From positions 107,929,188-107,993,187 of the forward strand of contig OW240912.1 in assembly GCA_933207985.1 (NCBI GenBank): 64,000 nucleotides of DNA, written 5' to 3'. The notes under the pieces were generated by a model that worked only from the letters and a program-made list of their open reading frames with translations, had not been told where the DNA came from and did not search any database. Position numbers and translations under genes: made by a program. This document shows positions 34,734-47,162 of this stretch, piece by piece; within the stretch, counting starts at the first letter, position 1; the number at the start of each line of letters is the position of its first letter. Source of the stretch: Pelobates cultripes. Lineage: Eukaryota > Chordata > Amphibia > Anura > Pelobatidae.

Positions 34734-35695
34734 GAAGCTTTTTTGTTTAGATCAATCATAATCTATTTTATCACTGTGGTTATGGTATATTCCACGTTTT
34801 CCATGCTATGTCCTTTTCTTGCTTGTGGTATAATGTAAAGAGTACATTTTTATATATAATTGACTGTCTCAATTTAGGGGCAGTAATCAACTGGGTATTT
34901 AAGTTGTAGATGTTAATTGGATCTAAGTGGACCACTAAGTGGTGGAATAAATCTCCATTTGTAAACTAGGTAGTGTTACGGCTTTCCTTACTTTATTTTT
35001 GTACTTTGAAGGCTTTGGAGCTTCACATCATGCTGGATCTCTAAATATGTATACAAAGATTTTAAAATGGATATTATGTGGGCATACATAAATAATTAAA
35101 ATAGGTTAGGGGAGCACAAACATTCTGAGAATTCATATTATCTTTTCCTATACAGTTATTTATACTAGTATGAGACTTTGTGGACTAATAGTTTCTATTC
35201 AATTCCCCCTTACACCAATATTCAGCAGATAAAATTGGACTTTTGAGATTTAAATCAGTTTCCTGTTGTGGATTATTTTAAGAAATTCTGTACTTTCCAA
35301 AATGCTTGAAGTAATATGAAGGGAGATTTCCTGTGGTACTGTATAATATGGAGCCAACACACAACTATGCAAAGAGTGATACATTTCTTTACACTTAATA
35401 GATTACACATCATAGAAAAACAGTAAAAATATACAGTATTTTTGCAGGCCAACTTTGTAGCCCTGTGCTTTTTATGCCTCCCAAGTACAATTCCTTCAGC
35501 ATCCTTTCTACCCTGCTTGTCTCATTATTACGAGATCAGAGTGTTTGGTGTGAATGAGTATATCAGACAGCTAAAGCAAAATAAAACATACAGTAAACTA
35601 TGCTATACTGCAATGAATATGTGTATAATTTTGCAAGTGCACATTAAATAATTTTGTATTTTTTTAAATGGCACATCAAAATTCATAAATTAACT
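34734..35695. other. Unassigned interval
   Basis: No recognised features. Confidence 0.3.
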
Positions 35696-35699
35696 TTTA

Positions 35700-36185
35700 A
35701 TACGTGAAGAAGTTAAATTATTTTACCTATCTTTCACGCTTACCACTCCAGTCTTGCTGCTTCCGCTCCTTCACTGGATCATTACTGATGCTCTCAGCTA
35801 ATTCAGTGTTTCTCCTAAGTGGGGGTTTCGGGTCTACTACGCATGTGAGGCAATCACAGCTGCTCCTACAAAAATTTCCTCATATCAATCCGTCTATATG
35901 GGGCACATTTGTGTGCTCAGGCCAGGGCCAGCCCTAGTATGTGTGGAGCTATGTGTAGTATAAAATGTAGGGCCATGTTTACATTTTTCCTTTCCTTAGA
36001 AAACATTTATAATACCCATTTTGGCAAATTCAGCCAATTTGAGCCTGTCAATCAAGGTGCATTGAGAGGTATTTGCTGATCTGCTTTGCACATCTTGTGC
36101 AGTGTGAATTTGAACTCCTGGAAGGCTGTCTATTGGCTGATTATTGATAGACTTCAAGGCAGTGGGTAGCTTGGGGGTGGGGGGG
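35700..36185 (+). repeat. Local direct duplicate, copy 1
   Basis: Same order of blocks as 36,890-37,385: gttaaatTattttacctatc, cactccagtcttgct, gcaatcacagctgctcc, gatcaggccagggcca-like, then taaaatgtagggccat and agccttccaggcag-like sequence. Similarity is moderate. No coding signal. Confidence 0.7.
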
Positions 36186-36889
36186 AATGGGATGTAGCAC
36201 ACCATGATCATTAGGGGAGATGTTTTTAAAGTCTTAAGTCTGAAACAAATACTGATGCAGATCAATTTAGAGTCAAGAGATCAAAATTGGACATGGTAAC
36301 CATAAATTGGAATGTGTAATATATTCCCCTCAGTATTTAAATAGATTTCCTGATGGGAGGGTAGAAGGAGACCAATTTGTCACCATTTTGGTAAATTGTC
36401 AGACAAACATGTTGGTAAAACACTTAGAATAACTGAAAAGTTTTTACATTTTCTTTCACAAGCTGCGAAGTAACATCTAGTCTTAATTTAAAAAAAAATA
36501 TATAAAGAAAGAAAGGCAATTCCTCCCACAAATTCCAAAAATGCAGCAATCTAACAAATCATGCAATCTGTCTTGTGGCTAAGCAGCAACTGTCTAGCCT
36601 TCACTCAGTTAGATTTTACTTTAAAGGATAACAAACATAAGCTTTCTTCCCCCCAGTTTAGGTTAAATAACTTGGATTCATATTATGACATTAAATACAA
36701 CTCTAATGTACAAAAATGATGCTATATCCATATATAACTATGACCACACCATACAAAATACTTACACAGATGTATTTAATAATATAATGTAGTGTAATCT
36801 TATTTTGTTGTTTAGTGAGTCACCAAAATAGAACAATTAATGGAGCATCTATTTCTAATGTTAGAGGTACTTTTTAAATGTTTAATGTC
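36186..36889. other. Unassigned interval between the two duplicate copies
   Basis: AT-rich; no recognised feature. Confidence 0.3.
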
Positions 36890-37385
36890 AAGAGTTAAAT
36901 AATTTTACCTATCATTCACCCTCACCATTCCAGTCTTGCTCCTACCCTGTATGAGATCATAATTATTGATGCGCTCAGCCAATCGAGTGGCAATCACAGC
37001 TGCTCCAATAAAAATCTCCTTATATTTTTATTATTATTATTTTATTACTTATATAGCGCCATAACATTCTGTAGCGCTGTACAATGCATCTCTATGTAAA
37101 GCATTTGGTGTGATCAGGCCAGGGCCATCTCCAGTGTGTGTGTGTGTGTGTGTGTGTGAAGTCAGATGTAAGATAAAATGTGGGGCCATTTTTTTATTTT
37201 TCCTTTACTTAGGAAACATTTTGATATTAATTTTGGCAAGTGCAGCCAATTGGACGCCTATCAATCCAGGAGGCATTGAAAAGTTTTTGGTGATCGGCTT
37301 TGCACATCCTTTGAAGCGTGAACTTTAATTTTAGCAGTCCATTGGCTGCTGATTGACAGCCTTCCAGGCAGAGGGTAGCTTTGCA
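36890..37385 (+). repeat. Local direct duplicate, copy 2
   Basis: Partner of 35,700-36,185. Differs by an inserted L2-like tail at 37,021-37,090 and a (TG)n expansion at about 37,135-37,158. Confidence 0.7.
37021..37090 (-). mobile_element. L2-like LINE 3' tail insertion
   Basis: ttattattattattttatta followed by cttatatagcgccataac and gtagcgctgtacaatgc, the inverted L2-type 3' end. It sits exactly where copy 1 of the duplicate lacks sequence. Confidence 0.75.
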
Positions 37386-37399
37386 CCTTGAGTGGTTCT

Positions 37400-38030
37400 C
37401 ACAGACTGCGGGGACAGCTAGGGTGTTTGTGGACACACACACACATAACACACCATGGTTGTTGCATAATACATATACCACAGGGGCTGTATTGTGTGAA
37501 GTAGATAAGAACTGTAGGTTGTGCCGAGGGGAATTAAGGTTGTAGTGTGTGAATGGGGCAGTTGTGGGTGCATTGGAGGGATGGGGATGTTGTGGGTGCA
37601 GGGGAGAAATTTGGGCTGCAGAGAGTGCGGGGGGATATGTGCAATTGTGGATGTGGTAGAGGGATGTCAAGGCTGTAGTAGATGTAGGTGGTGGATAGGT
37701 ACAGGTGAAGGTGGGATAGATATTGTAGTGGGTGCAGGGGGGCTATAGTGGGTGCAGTTTACGGATAGAGGCTGTAAATGTGGGGGGATAGGGTAGCAAT
37801 AATAAAAAACAATAATAATAACTTCATGTTCTCCTCTGTTCTTCTTACCTTTGGCCAGTAAGCTCCGCCATTGTGCTATGTTAAAACGTTGCCATTGCAA
37901 CTCATAGCAATACTCCGAACTGCCGATCTTGTGAGATAAATATTTTGCACCAGGTCTGAGATATAGGCTATAGTCTAATGAGTCCCCCCTCTTCTGCAGT
38001 AAGGTATCCTGAGCCAATCAGGGCAATCTT
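37400..38030 (-). repeat. Degenerate core-module copy (G-rich VNTR plus X-box-like motif)
   Basis: A gggtgcaggggagaaat-type G-rich repeat (37,500-37,790), AT-rich DNA, cttacctttggccagtaag and acgttgccattgcaac (about 37,887) appear in the same order, inverted, as the core module. Strongly decayed. Confidence 0.45.
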
Positions 38031-39235
38031 GGATAATTAGCTTGTTAGTGCTGACAGTGGGAAAATAGTACTTAAAATTATCATTCAACTTGCTGGATAC
38101 ATTCGATCCCAAATTTATTTAAAATCGGTAATTTGTGGATCTTCTGAGTCCTATACTTTGTATATGTGCACAAATTTTAATCCAGACAGTGGCGATTACT
38201 GGGGATTCGCTTGGGCTAACCGACTACATTTGGCTTGGAGTAAATATGAGAATTGTCAATGCGGCCACAAAAAAGACATTTCCAACAGATTCTGTCCACC
38301 CGACAAATTCTGGTGTTAGAGAATATCCCCGTAAATTGTATCCGAGAAAGACAAGATAGATTATGTAGTCAGACAGACAAATAGATAGATTAGATAGCTA
38401 GAGGATATAAAAACCTTTCCACAAATTACACAATACAATACACAAAGATTACAGGAAAGAAAATCCTTGCAAAATTACAGCGATTAAGTGATTATTATTT
38501 GATTTTTTTTCTTTTTTAAATCTGAGCATTGCACTATACAAATGGTTAGCAGATGTGCAGTTATTTCAATATTTATAAAACATAACCTGACACGTCTGGG
38601 CTTCAGCTCAGCTCTGTACCACAACAACATTTGTGGGGATAATGTATCTTACCAAACATCATGCGCAGAAAGCATTAAGGGGAATGACTGAAAATCATGC
38701 CAGGTCAAGAGCATGGCCACAGGGAACATCTGTGCTTCCAAAAGCTGTAGGTGCAAATATGTGAATGTATGTTATAATAAATATGTAAATCACTGCAGAG
38801 CTAAGCATTTGCAAGCCTTAAGAAGCACCAGGTGGTGATTAAAAAGTAAGAAGTTGTATTATGTATGACAGGCCCCTTTTATGACCCTTTTGAGGGCTTT
38901 GAAACAGAAGCTCATATACTGCGAAAACACGTCATGTTATTAAAACCAAACAATGACATTAAAGAACAGACTCACCAGCTATTACTGAAATAGGGAATAT
39001 TTTGCCCACAATGAAGTTCAATCCATATAAAAATGATTGTACTGAGGCAATTAAATGCTAAGTAAGGGTAACAAATAATTTGATTTGTTACCTGCAAGTT
39101 ATTTTATATGTATGGCTAGCAAAAGGAAATTTTTATAACATACTTCAGGACAGGGTTATTGAAAAACATTAAAAAACGTGTTTATTAACGTAAAGTGAAT
39201 TTCCACTACCAAAAGTTTAAAAATCTCTGTTTAGT
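38031..39235. other. Unassigned interval
   Basis: A 74-residue plus-strand frame at 38,135-38,359 has no recognisable motif. Otherwise nothing seen. Confidence 0.3.
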
Positions 39236-39239
39236 AGAT

Positions 39240-40985
39240 ATACCTTCAATAAAAGAATGCACGCATTCATAGAATGTGACGGCAGATAAGAACCATTCGG
39301 CCCAACTAGTCTGCCCAATTTTCTAAATACTTTCATTAGTCCCTGGCCTTATCTTATAGTTAGGATAGCCTTATGCCTATCCCACGCATGCTTAAACTCC
39401 TTTACTGTGTTAACCTCTACCACTTCAGCTGGAAGGCTATTCCATGCATCCACTACCCTCTCAGTAAAGTAATACTTCCTGATATTATTTTTAAACCTTT
39501 GTCCCTCTAATTTAAGACTATGTCCTCTTGTTGTGGTAGTTTTTTCTTCTTTTAAATATAGTCTCCTCCTTTACTGTGTTGATTCCCTTTATATATTTAA
39601 ATGTTTCTATCATATCCCCCCCGTCTCATCTTTCCTCCAAGCTATACATGTTAAGATCCTTTAACCTTTCCTGGTAAGTTTTATCCTGCAATCCATGAAC
39701 CAGTTTAGTAGCCCTTCTCTGAACCTCTCTAAAGTATCAATATCCTTCTGAAGATACGGTCTCCAGTACTGCGTACAATACTCCAAGTGAGGTCTCACCA
39801 GTGTTCTGTACAATGGCATGAGCACTTCCCTCTTTCTACTGCTAATACCTCTCCCTATACAACCAAGCATTCTGCTAGCATTTCCTGCTGCTCTATTACA
39901 TTGTCTGCCTACCTTTAAGTCATCAGAAATAATCACCCCTAAATCCCTTTCCTCAGATGTTGAGGTTAGGACTCTATGAAATATTATGTACTCTGCCCTT
40001 GGGTTTTTACGTCCAAGATGCATTATCTTGCACTTATCCACATTAAATGTCAGTTGCCACAATTCTGACCATTTTTCAAGTTTAACTAAATCATTTGCCA
40101 TTTGGCTTATCCCTCCTGGAACATCAACCCTGTTACATATCTTAGTATCATCAGCAAAAAGACATACCTTACCATCAAGACCTTCTGCAATATTACTAAT
40201 AAAAATACTAAAGAGAATGGGTCCAAGTACAGATCCCTGAGGTACCCCACTGGTGAAAAGCCCAAGCTTCGAATATACTCCATTGACTACAACCCTCTGC
40301 CTGTCACTCAGCCACTGCCTTACCCATTCAACAATATTGGAATCCAAACTTAAATATTGCAGTTTATTGATAAGCCTTCTATGTGCAACAGTGTCAAAAG
40401 CCTTACTGAAATCTAGGTAAGCAATGTCTACTGCACCACCCTGATCTGTAATTTTAGTTACCCAATCAATAAGATTAGTTTGGCATGATCTCCCTGAAGT
40501 AAACACATGTTGTCTCTGATTTTGAAATCCATGTGTTTTTAGATGTTCAGCAATCCTATCCTTTAACATGGTTTCCATCACTTTCCTCACTACTGAAGAA
40601 AGACTTACTGGCCTGTAGTTGCCCGACTCCTCCCTATTACCTTTCTTGTGAATGGGCACAACATTCGCTAACTTACAATCTTCTGGGACTACTCCTGTTA
40701 ATAATGATTGGTTAAATAAATCTGTTAATGGTTTTGCTAGTACACCACTAAGCTCTTTTAATAGCTTTGGGTGTATTCCATCAGGTCCCATTGACTTATT
40801 TGTCTTTACTTTTGACAGTTGAAATAGAACCTCTTCCTCTGTAAACTCATGTGTAATAAATGACTCATTTATCCTTTTCCTTAACTGAGGTCCCTTTCCT
40901 TCATTTTCATCTGTAAATATCGAACAAAAATATTAATTGAGGCAGTCAGCTAGACCTTTATCCTCTTCTACATACCTTCCTTTTT
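39240..40985 (-). pseudogene. CR1-like LINE ORF2 (reverse transcriptase), copy 1
   Basis: The minus-strand frame 40,791-39,661 (376 aa) covers the reverse transcriptase of a non-LTR retrotransposon that copies its RNA at nicked chromosomal DNA: MGPDGIHPKLLKEL, NYRPVSL, the AYLDFSKAFDTV block, VPQGSVLGPILFS and the catalytic FADDTKI. The frame continues upstream in phase to about 40,985 but contains a TAA at about 40,937. Downstream, from about 39,720, a frameshift separates it from the C-terminal part, whose traces (YSLEERRDGGDMIETFKYIK, then WxSLP-like) run to about 39,270. Wording fits the CR1/L2 side of LINEs. 5' truncated, at least one stop and one frameshift: dead. Confidence 0.9.
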
Positions 40986-41436
40986 GGTTAGTTTATAAAA
41001 CTGCAATTTTTTGTCAAATGAAAAGAAGAGGACACATTCTTCACACATAAGCACTTAAAGGACCACTATAGGCACCCAGACCACTTCAGCTCAATGAAGT
41101 GGTCTGGGTGCCAGGTCCCTCTAGTTTTAACCCTACAGCTGAAAACAATCCAGCATCTAGTGGCTGTCTCACTGACAGCCGCTATAGACGCTTCCGCAAT
41201 TCTCACTGTGAAAATCACAGTAAGAAGACGCTGGATGTCCAAAGGAAAGCATTGAGTAATGTTTTCCTATGGGCAGTTTGAATGCGCGCACGGCTTTTGC
41301 CGCGCATGCACATTCGGAGCTGACCTCAGCGCAGAGGAAACCCGGCGCTGGAAAAAGGTAAGTGTCTGAAGGGGATTTAACCCCTTCAGCCCAGCGGGAT
41401 GGGGGCCCTAATTACCTTATAGTGCCAGGAAAACAA
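39763..41436. repeat. 1,674-bp duplicated block, copy 1
   Basis: Matches 48,056-49,729 in direct orientation with equal length and few differences. It spans most of the LINE, its non-LINE 5' flank and most of the adjacent MITE. Confidence 0.93.
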
Positions 41437-41469
41437 TTTTGTTTTCCTGGCACTATAGTGGTTCTTTAA
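41055..41469. mobile_element. TTAA-flanked MITE (family M)
   Basis: TTAA at 41,055 and 41,466. Terminal AAAGGACCACTATAG and ctatagtggttcttt, subterminal hairpins as in the other copies, AAGGTAAGT at 41,355-41,363. Confidence 0.92.
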
Positions 41470-42154
41470 GCAAGCTAAAGTGCTTTAAGTATTTAAAGTG
41501 TACCTTTAGGGACAAATGCACCTGGCACTGATTATAAATAATAATTGCACACACTGCAATAGGGTAATATGATGGTTTATTCTGCCATCAAATGTGAAGG
41601 CCAGTTCATGTTTGATGGCTGAGTAAACCACTATTACTAACTATTGCTGTGTGCTGAGGTTTTTTTTGTATGCTTTGGTCCAGTGAACAAGGCACCAAAG
41701 ATAATGCGTCCTTATTGACCCACAGGTATAGTTTGCATTTCAGTTTTAAACCAAAACAAAATATCTGCAGTTAGCACTACTATGGTAGCTAACTCAATCT
41801 GAGAACGGGTTAACTCCATGAAGGGGACCAATGTAAACAAATAATTAAAACATATTTAATTTATTATGTATGTTATATAATGTATCTATATTACTGAATT
41901 CATAATAAGTCACCCGTTGTCTGCTGCCTGTTTGTACTGTTAGTGGACAACTAGAAGAATTTTGTAATTTTGCCTGAAAAAAACAAAACAAATGAATTTA
42001 CTTTGTGATTTGCTCAAGATAAATCAGGTGTTCTAATTGAAATTCAATGTTTGATAAATATGCATATCCTAGATTTTCTATAGGATTTACTTGTGAGAAA
42101 TAATGATTCTAAAGTGGACACTGGATGGTACAGGATGACATTGTCTCATTTGGC
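41470..42154. other. Unassigned interval
   Basis: No recognised feature. Confidence 0.3.
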
Positions 42155-44268
42155 TTAACCCCTTAAGGACGGAGCCAAATGTACACGTTGTGAACAAAAC
42201 AAAATGTAAACAAAACCTGGCATTTGCGCTACATGTCTGTCCAACCGTAATACACCTCTTTCATAGTAAATGCACCCACCCTTATTATATATCATTTTAT
42301 TCAGGGGAAACAGGGCTTTCATTTAATATCAAATATTTAGCTATGAAACATAATTTAATGTGAAAAAAATGGGAGAAAATACGATTTATTTGGATTTTTT
42401 AGTTCTACATGACATTTTAACGGTCAGTGTCATAATACTGTTTGCTTTTACTGCAATAAAATACACATATTTGTATTCAGCAAAGTCTCACGTATAAAAC
42501 AGTACCCCCTATGTACAGGTTTTATGGCGTTTTGGGAAGTTACAGGGTCAAATATAGCATGTTACATTTGAAATTGAAATTCGCCAGATTGGTTACGTTG
42601 CCTTTGAGACTGTATAGTAGCCAGGGAATGAAATTTACACCCATAATGGCATACCATTTGCAATAGTAGACAACCCAAGGTATTGCAAATGGGGTATGTC
42701 CAGTCTTTTTTAGTAGCCATTTGGTCACAAACACTGGCCAAAGTTAGCGTTAGTATTTGTTTGTGTGTGAAAAATGCAAAAAGCGCCAATTTTGGCCAGT
42801 GTTTGTGACTAAGTGGCTACTAAAAAAGACTGGACATACCCTGTTTGCAATACCTTGGGTTGTCTACTATTGCAAATGGTATGCCATCATAGGGGTAATT
42901 TTCATTCTTGGGCTACCATAGGGTCTCAAAGGCAACGTAACCAATCTGGCAAATTTTAATGTGAAAAAAATGAAACACAAGCCTTATATTTGACGCTGTA
43001 ACTTTTGAAAACACCATAAAACCTGTACATGAGGGGTACTGTTGTACTCGGGAGACTTCACTGAACACAAATATTTGTGTTTCAAAACAGTAAAAAGTAT
43101 CATAGCAATAATATTGTCCGTTTAATGCTGTTTGTGCGTGAAAAATGCAAAAAACTTCACTTTACTGGCGATATCATCGTTGTAATACATTTTACTGTTT
43201 TGAAACACTAATATTTGTGTTCAGCGAAGTCTCCCGAGTAGAACAGTACCCCCCATGTACAGGTTTTATGGTGTCTCGGAAAGTTATAGGGTTAAATATA
43301 GTGCTAGCAAATTAAATTCCTTTTACTTTCGGCATGGGTTGTCATGCAGGTCCTGCTAATTGTAATTAATTAAGATACCTAATTATGTAAAAATATTACA
43401 TAAATATATATGTAGAATCAATATATGTATATATATACGTATGTGTATATATATGTATATATCTATATAATTTTTTTAAATATTTTTATTTATATATAGG
43501 TATATATATATAGTGATATATACGTATATATTTATGTGTATAGATATATATATTATTTCGTTCTATGTGTATTTTGATATATATATATATATATTAATTT
43601 CACAATACAGTTAGAACGAAATAACACACATCTATATATTTTTTAATTATTCATTTTTAATTATTTTTGTAATTTTATTTTTTAACGTATTTACATTTTA
43701 ATTTTTTTTATAATATATATAAATATATATATAACAATAATTATATATATATTTAATCAGTATCAGTCTACGTGTAATTTGATATTAATATATATATATA
43801 ATTATATATATATTAATAGTAAAATACACCTAGACACTGTACATGTGTGTATGTATATGTGTATATATATACTTTGATCATATATATATAATATATATAT
43901 ATGATCTAAGTATATATAATTTAATTTTTTTACACTTTTAACTTATTTTACTTTTATTTTCAGCCAGCAGGGGGACCCCCTGTAATTACAGGCAGCCCCC
44001 CTGCTGGCAATACAGAAGCCAGCTATACCCAGCCATGTGATTGTGGGGTCCTCGCTAGGACCCCACTCTCACACGGCCGGGGGGCTTCCTGGAGGACGGT
44101 CGTGCCGTGGGGGGCTCCCTGGGAGCCCCCCCACCGCGATCGCCGGCGTGGGACCGCCGGCGACCGGGTAAGTACAGAAAGACCGGAGGGCGTACTATTA
44201 CGCCCGGCGGCGTTTAGAGCCGCCTATTAGAGGACGTAATAGTACGCCCTGCGGTCTTAAGGGGTTAA
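42155..44268. mobile_element. TTAACCCC fold-back element (family F), complete copy
   Basis: Termini TTAACCCCTTAAGGAC and gtcttaaggggttaa are inverted, with TTAA at both outer ends as probable duplication. The interior is a large fold-back: the segment about 42,530-42,775 (tggttacgttgcctttgag, then aaaagactggacatacc reversed, then acaaacactggcca) is repeated inverted at about 42,790-43,010. A second palindromic set (cacaaatatttgtgtt, aaacagtaaa) follows, then AT-rich inverted repeats (43,380-43,930) and a GC-rich end. No ORF longer than about 75 codons and no transposase. Confidence 0.85.
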
Positions 44269-44295
44269 ATTACCATATTGTTCTGTACTTGTCCT

Positions 44296-44366
44296 AAAGG
44301 AACACTCCAAAAATATAAAGCACTTCAGCAAGTTAAAGTGCTTTAGATTATTGGAGTGTTCCTTTA
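44296..44366. mobile_element. Miniature fold-back element
   Basis: aaaggaacactccaa at the left pairs with ttggagtgttccttt at the right, and aagcacttcagcaag pairs with agttaaagtgcttt internally. About 70 bp. Confidence 0.75.
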
Positions 44367-45094
44367 TGTGTAAAAATCTTTATATTTTACAAAAAGTGCA
44401 GATTTCAATAGAAAATGGCACTTTTATAAGTTAATCTTGTTACAGCCACTGCTTGGCAAGAGACAACAGATCCTGTTACTTCAATAGTTAGTTTAGTTAG
44501 CTTGACCAGAGCACCTGAATTGCATTGGGAAGTATATGATTGGACAGTCACAGAATGTATGGAGTGGGGAAAAAGTGGGGAGCTCGCAAAGGCTGCAGTA
44601 AAGAGATCAGAAGAGATATGCAACTTTTGCAAGCTGTTTTTATAAATGCCTCCAATGAAAAAATGCATAATTAAATTCATGTATGTTTTAATTTTTGAGT
44701 ATATCTCCTAAATAGTGATGATTTTTTTTGTTATTATTAAGGCAGTGGAGTGTCCCTTTAAGAAAATACGAGTGACAAATTTTAAAACTCTACCCCATTT
44801 ACACCATCATATCCATGCCTAATGTTAGGTATATTAAATATTAAAAGAAAGCCATTTCTGTACTTTAAAGAAACAATATATAATATGTATGGGGTCACTG
44901 AAAGAGAAACCCTTACATTACGGTTGAATAAACACATAGTGCAAATTCTAGGTTTTGTTTTGGTTCTGATCCTGGACCATTGCCCTTGTCCATAAGAGGT
45001 TTTTTTTTTAAAAAAAATGGTCCTTAGTGGATAACCTTGACATTGATATTGATAGTGCTGTATGGAGGCATGTAAACTTAGGGCTGTACCATTA
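44367..45094. other. Unassigned, ends with a MITE-like terminus
   Basis: ggagtgtccctttaag at about 44,747 looks like the right end of a decayed TTAA element. Nothing else recognised. Confidence 0.35.
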
Positions 45095-45660
45095 GTGGGA
45101 GTTAGCCACACTGGTGCCTGCTGGCTAATGGGTCCCATCGAGTGGCCCATGCACTTAGAACCACACGATGGCCATCTTTGACTAGGGCCCCGTTTAGACA
45201 CCGTGATCGGGCACTCTGGTCTGTGAGAAGCCACAGTGCTGGGAGGAAGGGAACACAAATCACTTCCTCCTAGTGTACAAACGAGCAGCGCAGGAGAGAG
45301 AGACAGCTGAGGACCAGAGAGGAGGGAGTCTAAGAGCCAGGACCAGAAGAAGGAAAACCTAGCCCAGACTCCCATCACACTCAGCCAGATGCCACAGGAC
45401 CCCCAGAAAAGCTTTCCTGCACAATAAAGGCATGGAAGCAGGGGGTGGCTAAAAAAATATTATGTCATCTTTGAATGTAAATGTCTGTAAATGTGTTATT
45501 TGTATATGTATTATGTGTGTGTGTATATATGTGAGGAAGGCTGAACTTGATGGACACAAGTCTCTTTTCAGCTATGTAACTATATATATATATATGTGAT
45601 ATATGCTATGTGTTATGTGTATTTGTTTTGTGTGTGTATTTGTGTTATCTGTGTATGTGT
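45095..45660 (+). repeat. Family-G-like repeat with a CR1-type LINE tail
   Basis: ggcccatgcacttagaaccac and gctgggaggaagggaac resemble 29,200-29,960. TG-rich DNA starts at about 45,500. At about 45,533-45,586, ggctgaacttgatggacac then cagctatgtaactatat is a typical 3' tail of a CR1-type LINE. The sushi-type LTR is inserted in the TG region. Confidence 0.55.
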
Positions 45661-45664
45661 ATAT

Positions 45665-46160
45665 TGTCAGGATTACAGAATGATCCAGCACGTAGAATTG
45701 TGTAACACAGAGGACTGATAGGTAACGTATACCGGACCTTAGAATGGCCGGACTAACGTACCAAAGAATAGTCAGGAATAGCCGAGGTCAAGGGAAACAG
45801 AAAGAGACACAGCGATAAGGAAAAGCCAGGAGTCAGGGATGCCAGAAAACAGGGAAGTCAAAAACAATGCCAAAGTCAAATAACCAGAATAACCAGAATC
45901 AATAACGCGCTCTCGGACAACCACAAGGGAAACCACGACAGGGCACTGAGCAAGATGAGAACTGGGCCTAAATACCCCTCCTCTAGGTCTGATAGGCTGT
46001 AACCGGCCTTTGACCCCAAAGGCAGTTACCAGATCCCATTTGCATAATTGCTGCTCAGCATTAACCCTTCTGTGGATTTGGTTGTTGCTCGGCACAACTT
46101 TTCCTGTGTGGACAGTAAATGTCATTAACCACATTTTGGTAAGCGGATGAATACGTGACA
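45665..46160 (-). mobile_element. Sushi-type LTR, 3' LTR of the outer element
   Basis: 496-bp LTR: sense strand starts TGTCACG and ends CCTGACA (TG...CA). A polypurine tract ggtggggggtaa abuts its internal side (46,161-46,172). Flanking tatat at 45,660-45,664 equals tatat at 52,857-52,861, a 5-bp duplication, though it lies in TG/TA-rich DNA. Contains a TATA-like tatttag. By eye roughly 96-97% identical to the LTR at 52,371. Confidence 0.93.
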
Positions 46161-47062
46161 TTACCCCCCACCTGAAGACCGCCCACCGGGCGGGCAAGAC
46201 CAGGTTTGAGAGGAAATTTGGCGTGAAAATAGCGAATCTTGCGGCCAGCATGTATATCAGATGCCGGAACCCAAGAACGATCGGCTGGTCCATAACCTTT
46301 CCAATCAACCAAGTACTGTAAAGTGCCCTGAGAAAACCTGGAATCAATTATGCAGGAGACATCATACTCTTCCTGTCCAGAAACAACTAAGGGAGGAGGA
46401 GGGACACTTGAGACAGTATATTTATTGCAATCAAGAGGTTTGAGCAAGGACACATTAGGAATTTTCAAGGAGGCCGGAAGGGCCAGAGAGTACGTAACAG
46501 GATTGCTCCTACGAAGGACACGGAAAGGTCCAAGGAACCTAGGAGAAAATTTCATGCTAGGGACTTTGAGCCTGATGTTATGAGAAGATAACCAAACCCT
46601 CTCACCCACTTGGTAAACAGGGTTGGCACCTCAACGTTTATCAGCAAAATGCTTGAAACGGTCAGCAGCAGTACCCAGAGCAGATTGAACTTTATCCCAG
46701 GTATCACGGATGGAAGCCAGACGGTCATCCAAAGCAGGAATAGCCGTGTCAGAAAAAACAGCAGGTAGGACAGTAGGATGCCGGCCATTATTAACAAAAA
46801 ATGGACTATGCCCAGAGGAGTCATGGTCAGCCTTGTTCCTAGCAAACTCGGCCCATGGTAATTATTTGGACCAATTGTCTTGAGTTCTATTACCGAAACA
46901 ACGCAAGTATAACTCCAAAGACTGGTTAGCCCTCTCAGCTGTACCATTAGTCTGGGGGTGGTAAGAGGATGAAAAAGACAGTTCAATCCCCAACTGTTTA
47001 TTGAAAGCCCTCCAAAACCGGGATACAAACTGAGAACCTCTATCAGATAAAATATTGTGAGG
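46161..47062 (-). pseudogene. Sushi-type integrase with chromodomain (pol C-terminal part)
   Basis: A single minus-strand frame runs from 47,050 toward the 3' LTR. It encodes part of the integrase catalytic core (SDRGSQFVSRFW, then SSYHPQTNGTAERAN, containing the second Asp and the Glu of the DDE triad), a C-terminal GPF/Y-like region (FLGPFRVLRR) and a chromodomain (VDWKGYGPADRSWVPASDI) that in chromoviruses helps target integration to chromatin. Two in-frame stops break it (46,862-46,864 and 46,631-46,633). The frame overlaps about 100 bases of the LTR. The upstream part is lost at the assembly gap. Inactive. Confidence 0.9.
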
Positions 47063-47162
47063 NNNNNNNNNNNNNNNNNNNNNNNNNNNNNNNNNNNNNN
47101 NNNNNNNNNNNNNNNNNNNNNNNNNNNNNNNNNNNNNNNNNNNNNNNNNNNNNNNNNNNNNN
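47063..47162. other. 100-N assembly gap
   Basis: Exactly 100 N, the usual placeholder for a gap of unknown size. The left flank is integrase; the right flank is a CA-rich transposon interior. Order and distance across it are not established by sequence. Confidence 1.

Noticed and set aside
37227..37670. 147-residue frame
   Set aside because: Runs through a duplicated repeat and a G-rich VNTR; no family signature.
44782..45378. 198-residue minus-strand frame
   Set aside because: Lies over a family-G repeat; no domain or conserved motif and no splice context.
45660..45664. tatat duplication as proof of a single sushi insertion
   Set aside because: Kept only as support: it lies in TG/TA-rich DNA where a 5-bp match by chance is likely.
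45772..46347. 191-residue frame over the sushi-type LTR
   Set aside because: Alternative-frame reading of LTR and integrase DNA; the same pattern appears in the other LTR copies at 49,736 and 52,476.
46552..47028. 158-residue frame overlapping integrase
   Set aside because: Shadow of the integrase frame in another phase; the real frame carries the integrase motifs.
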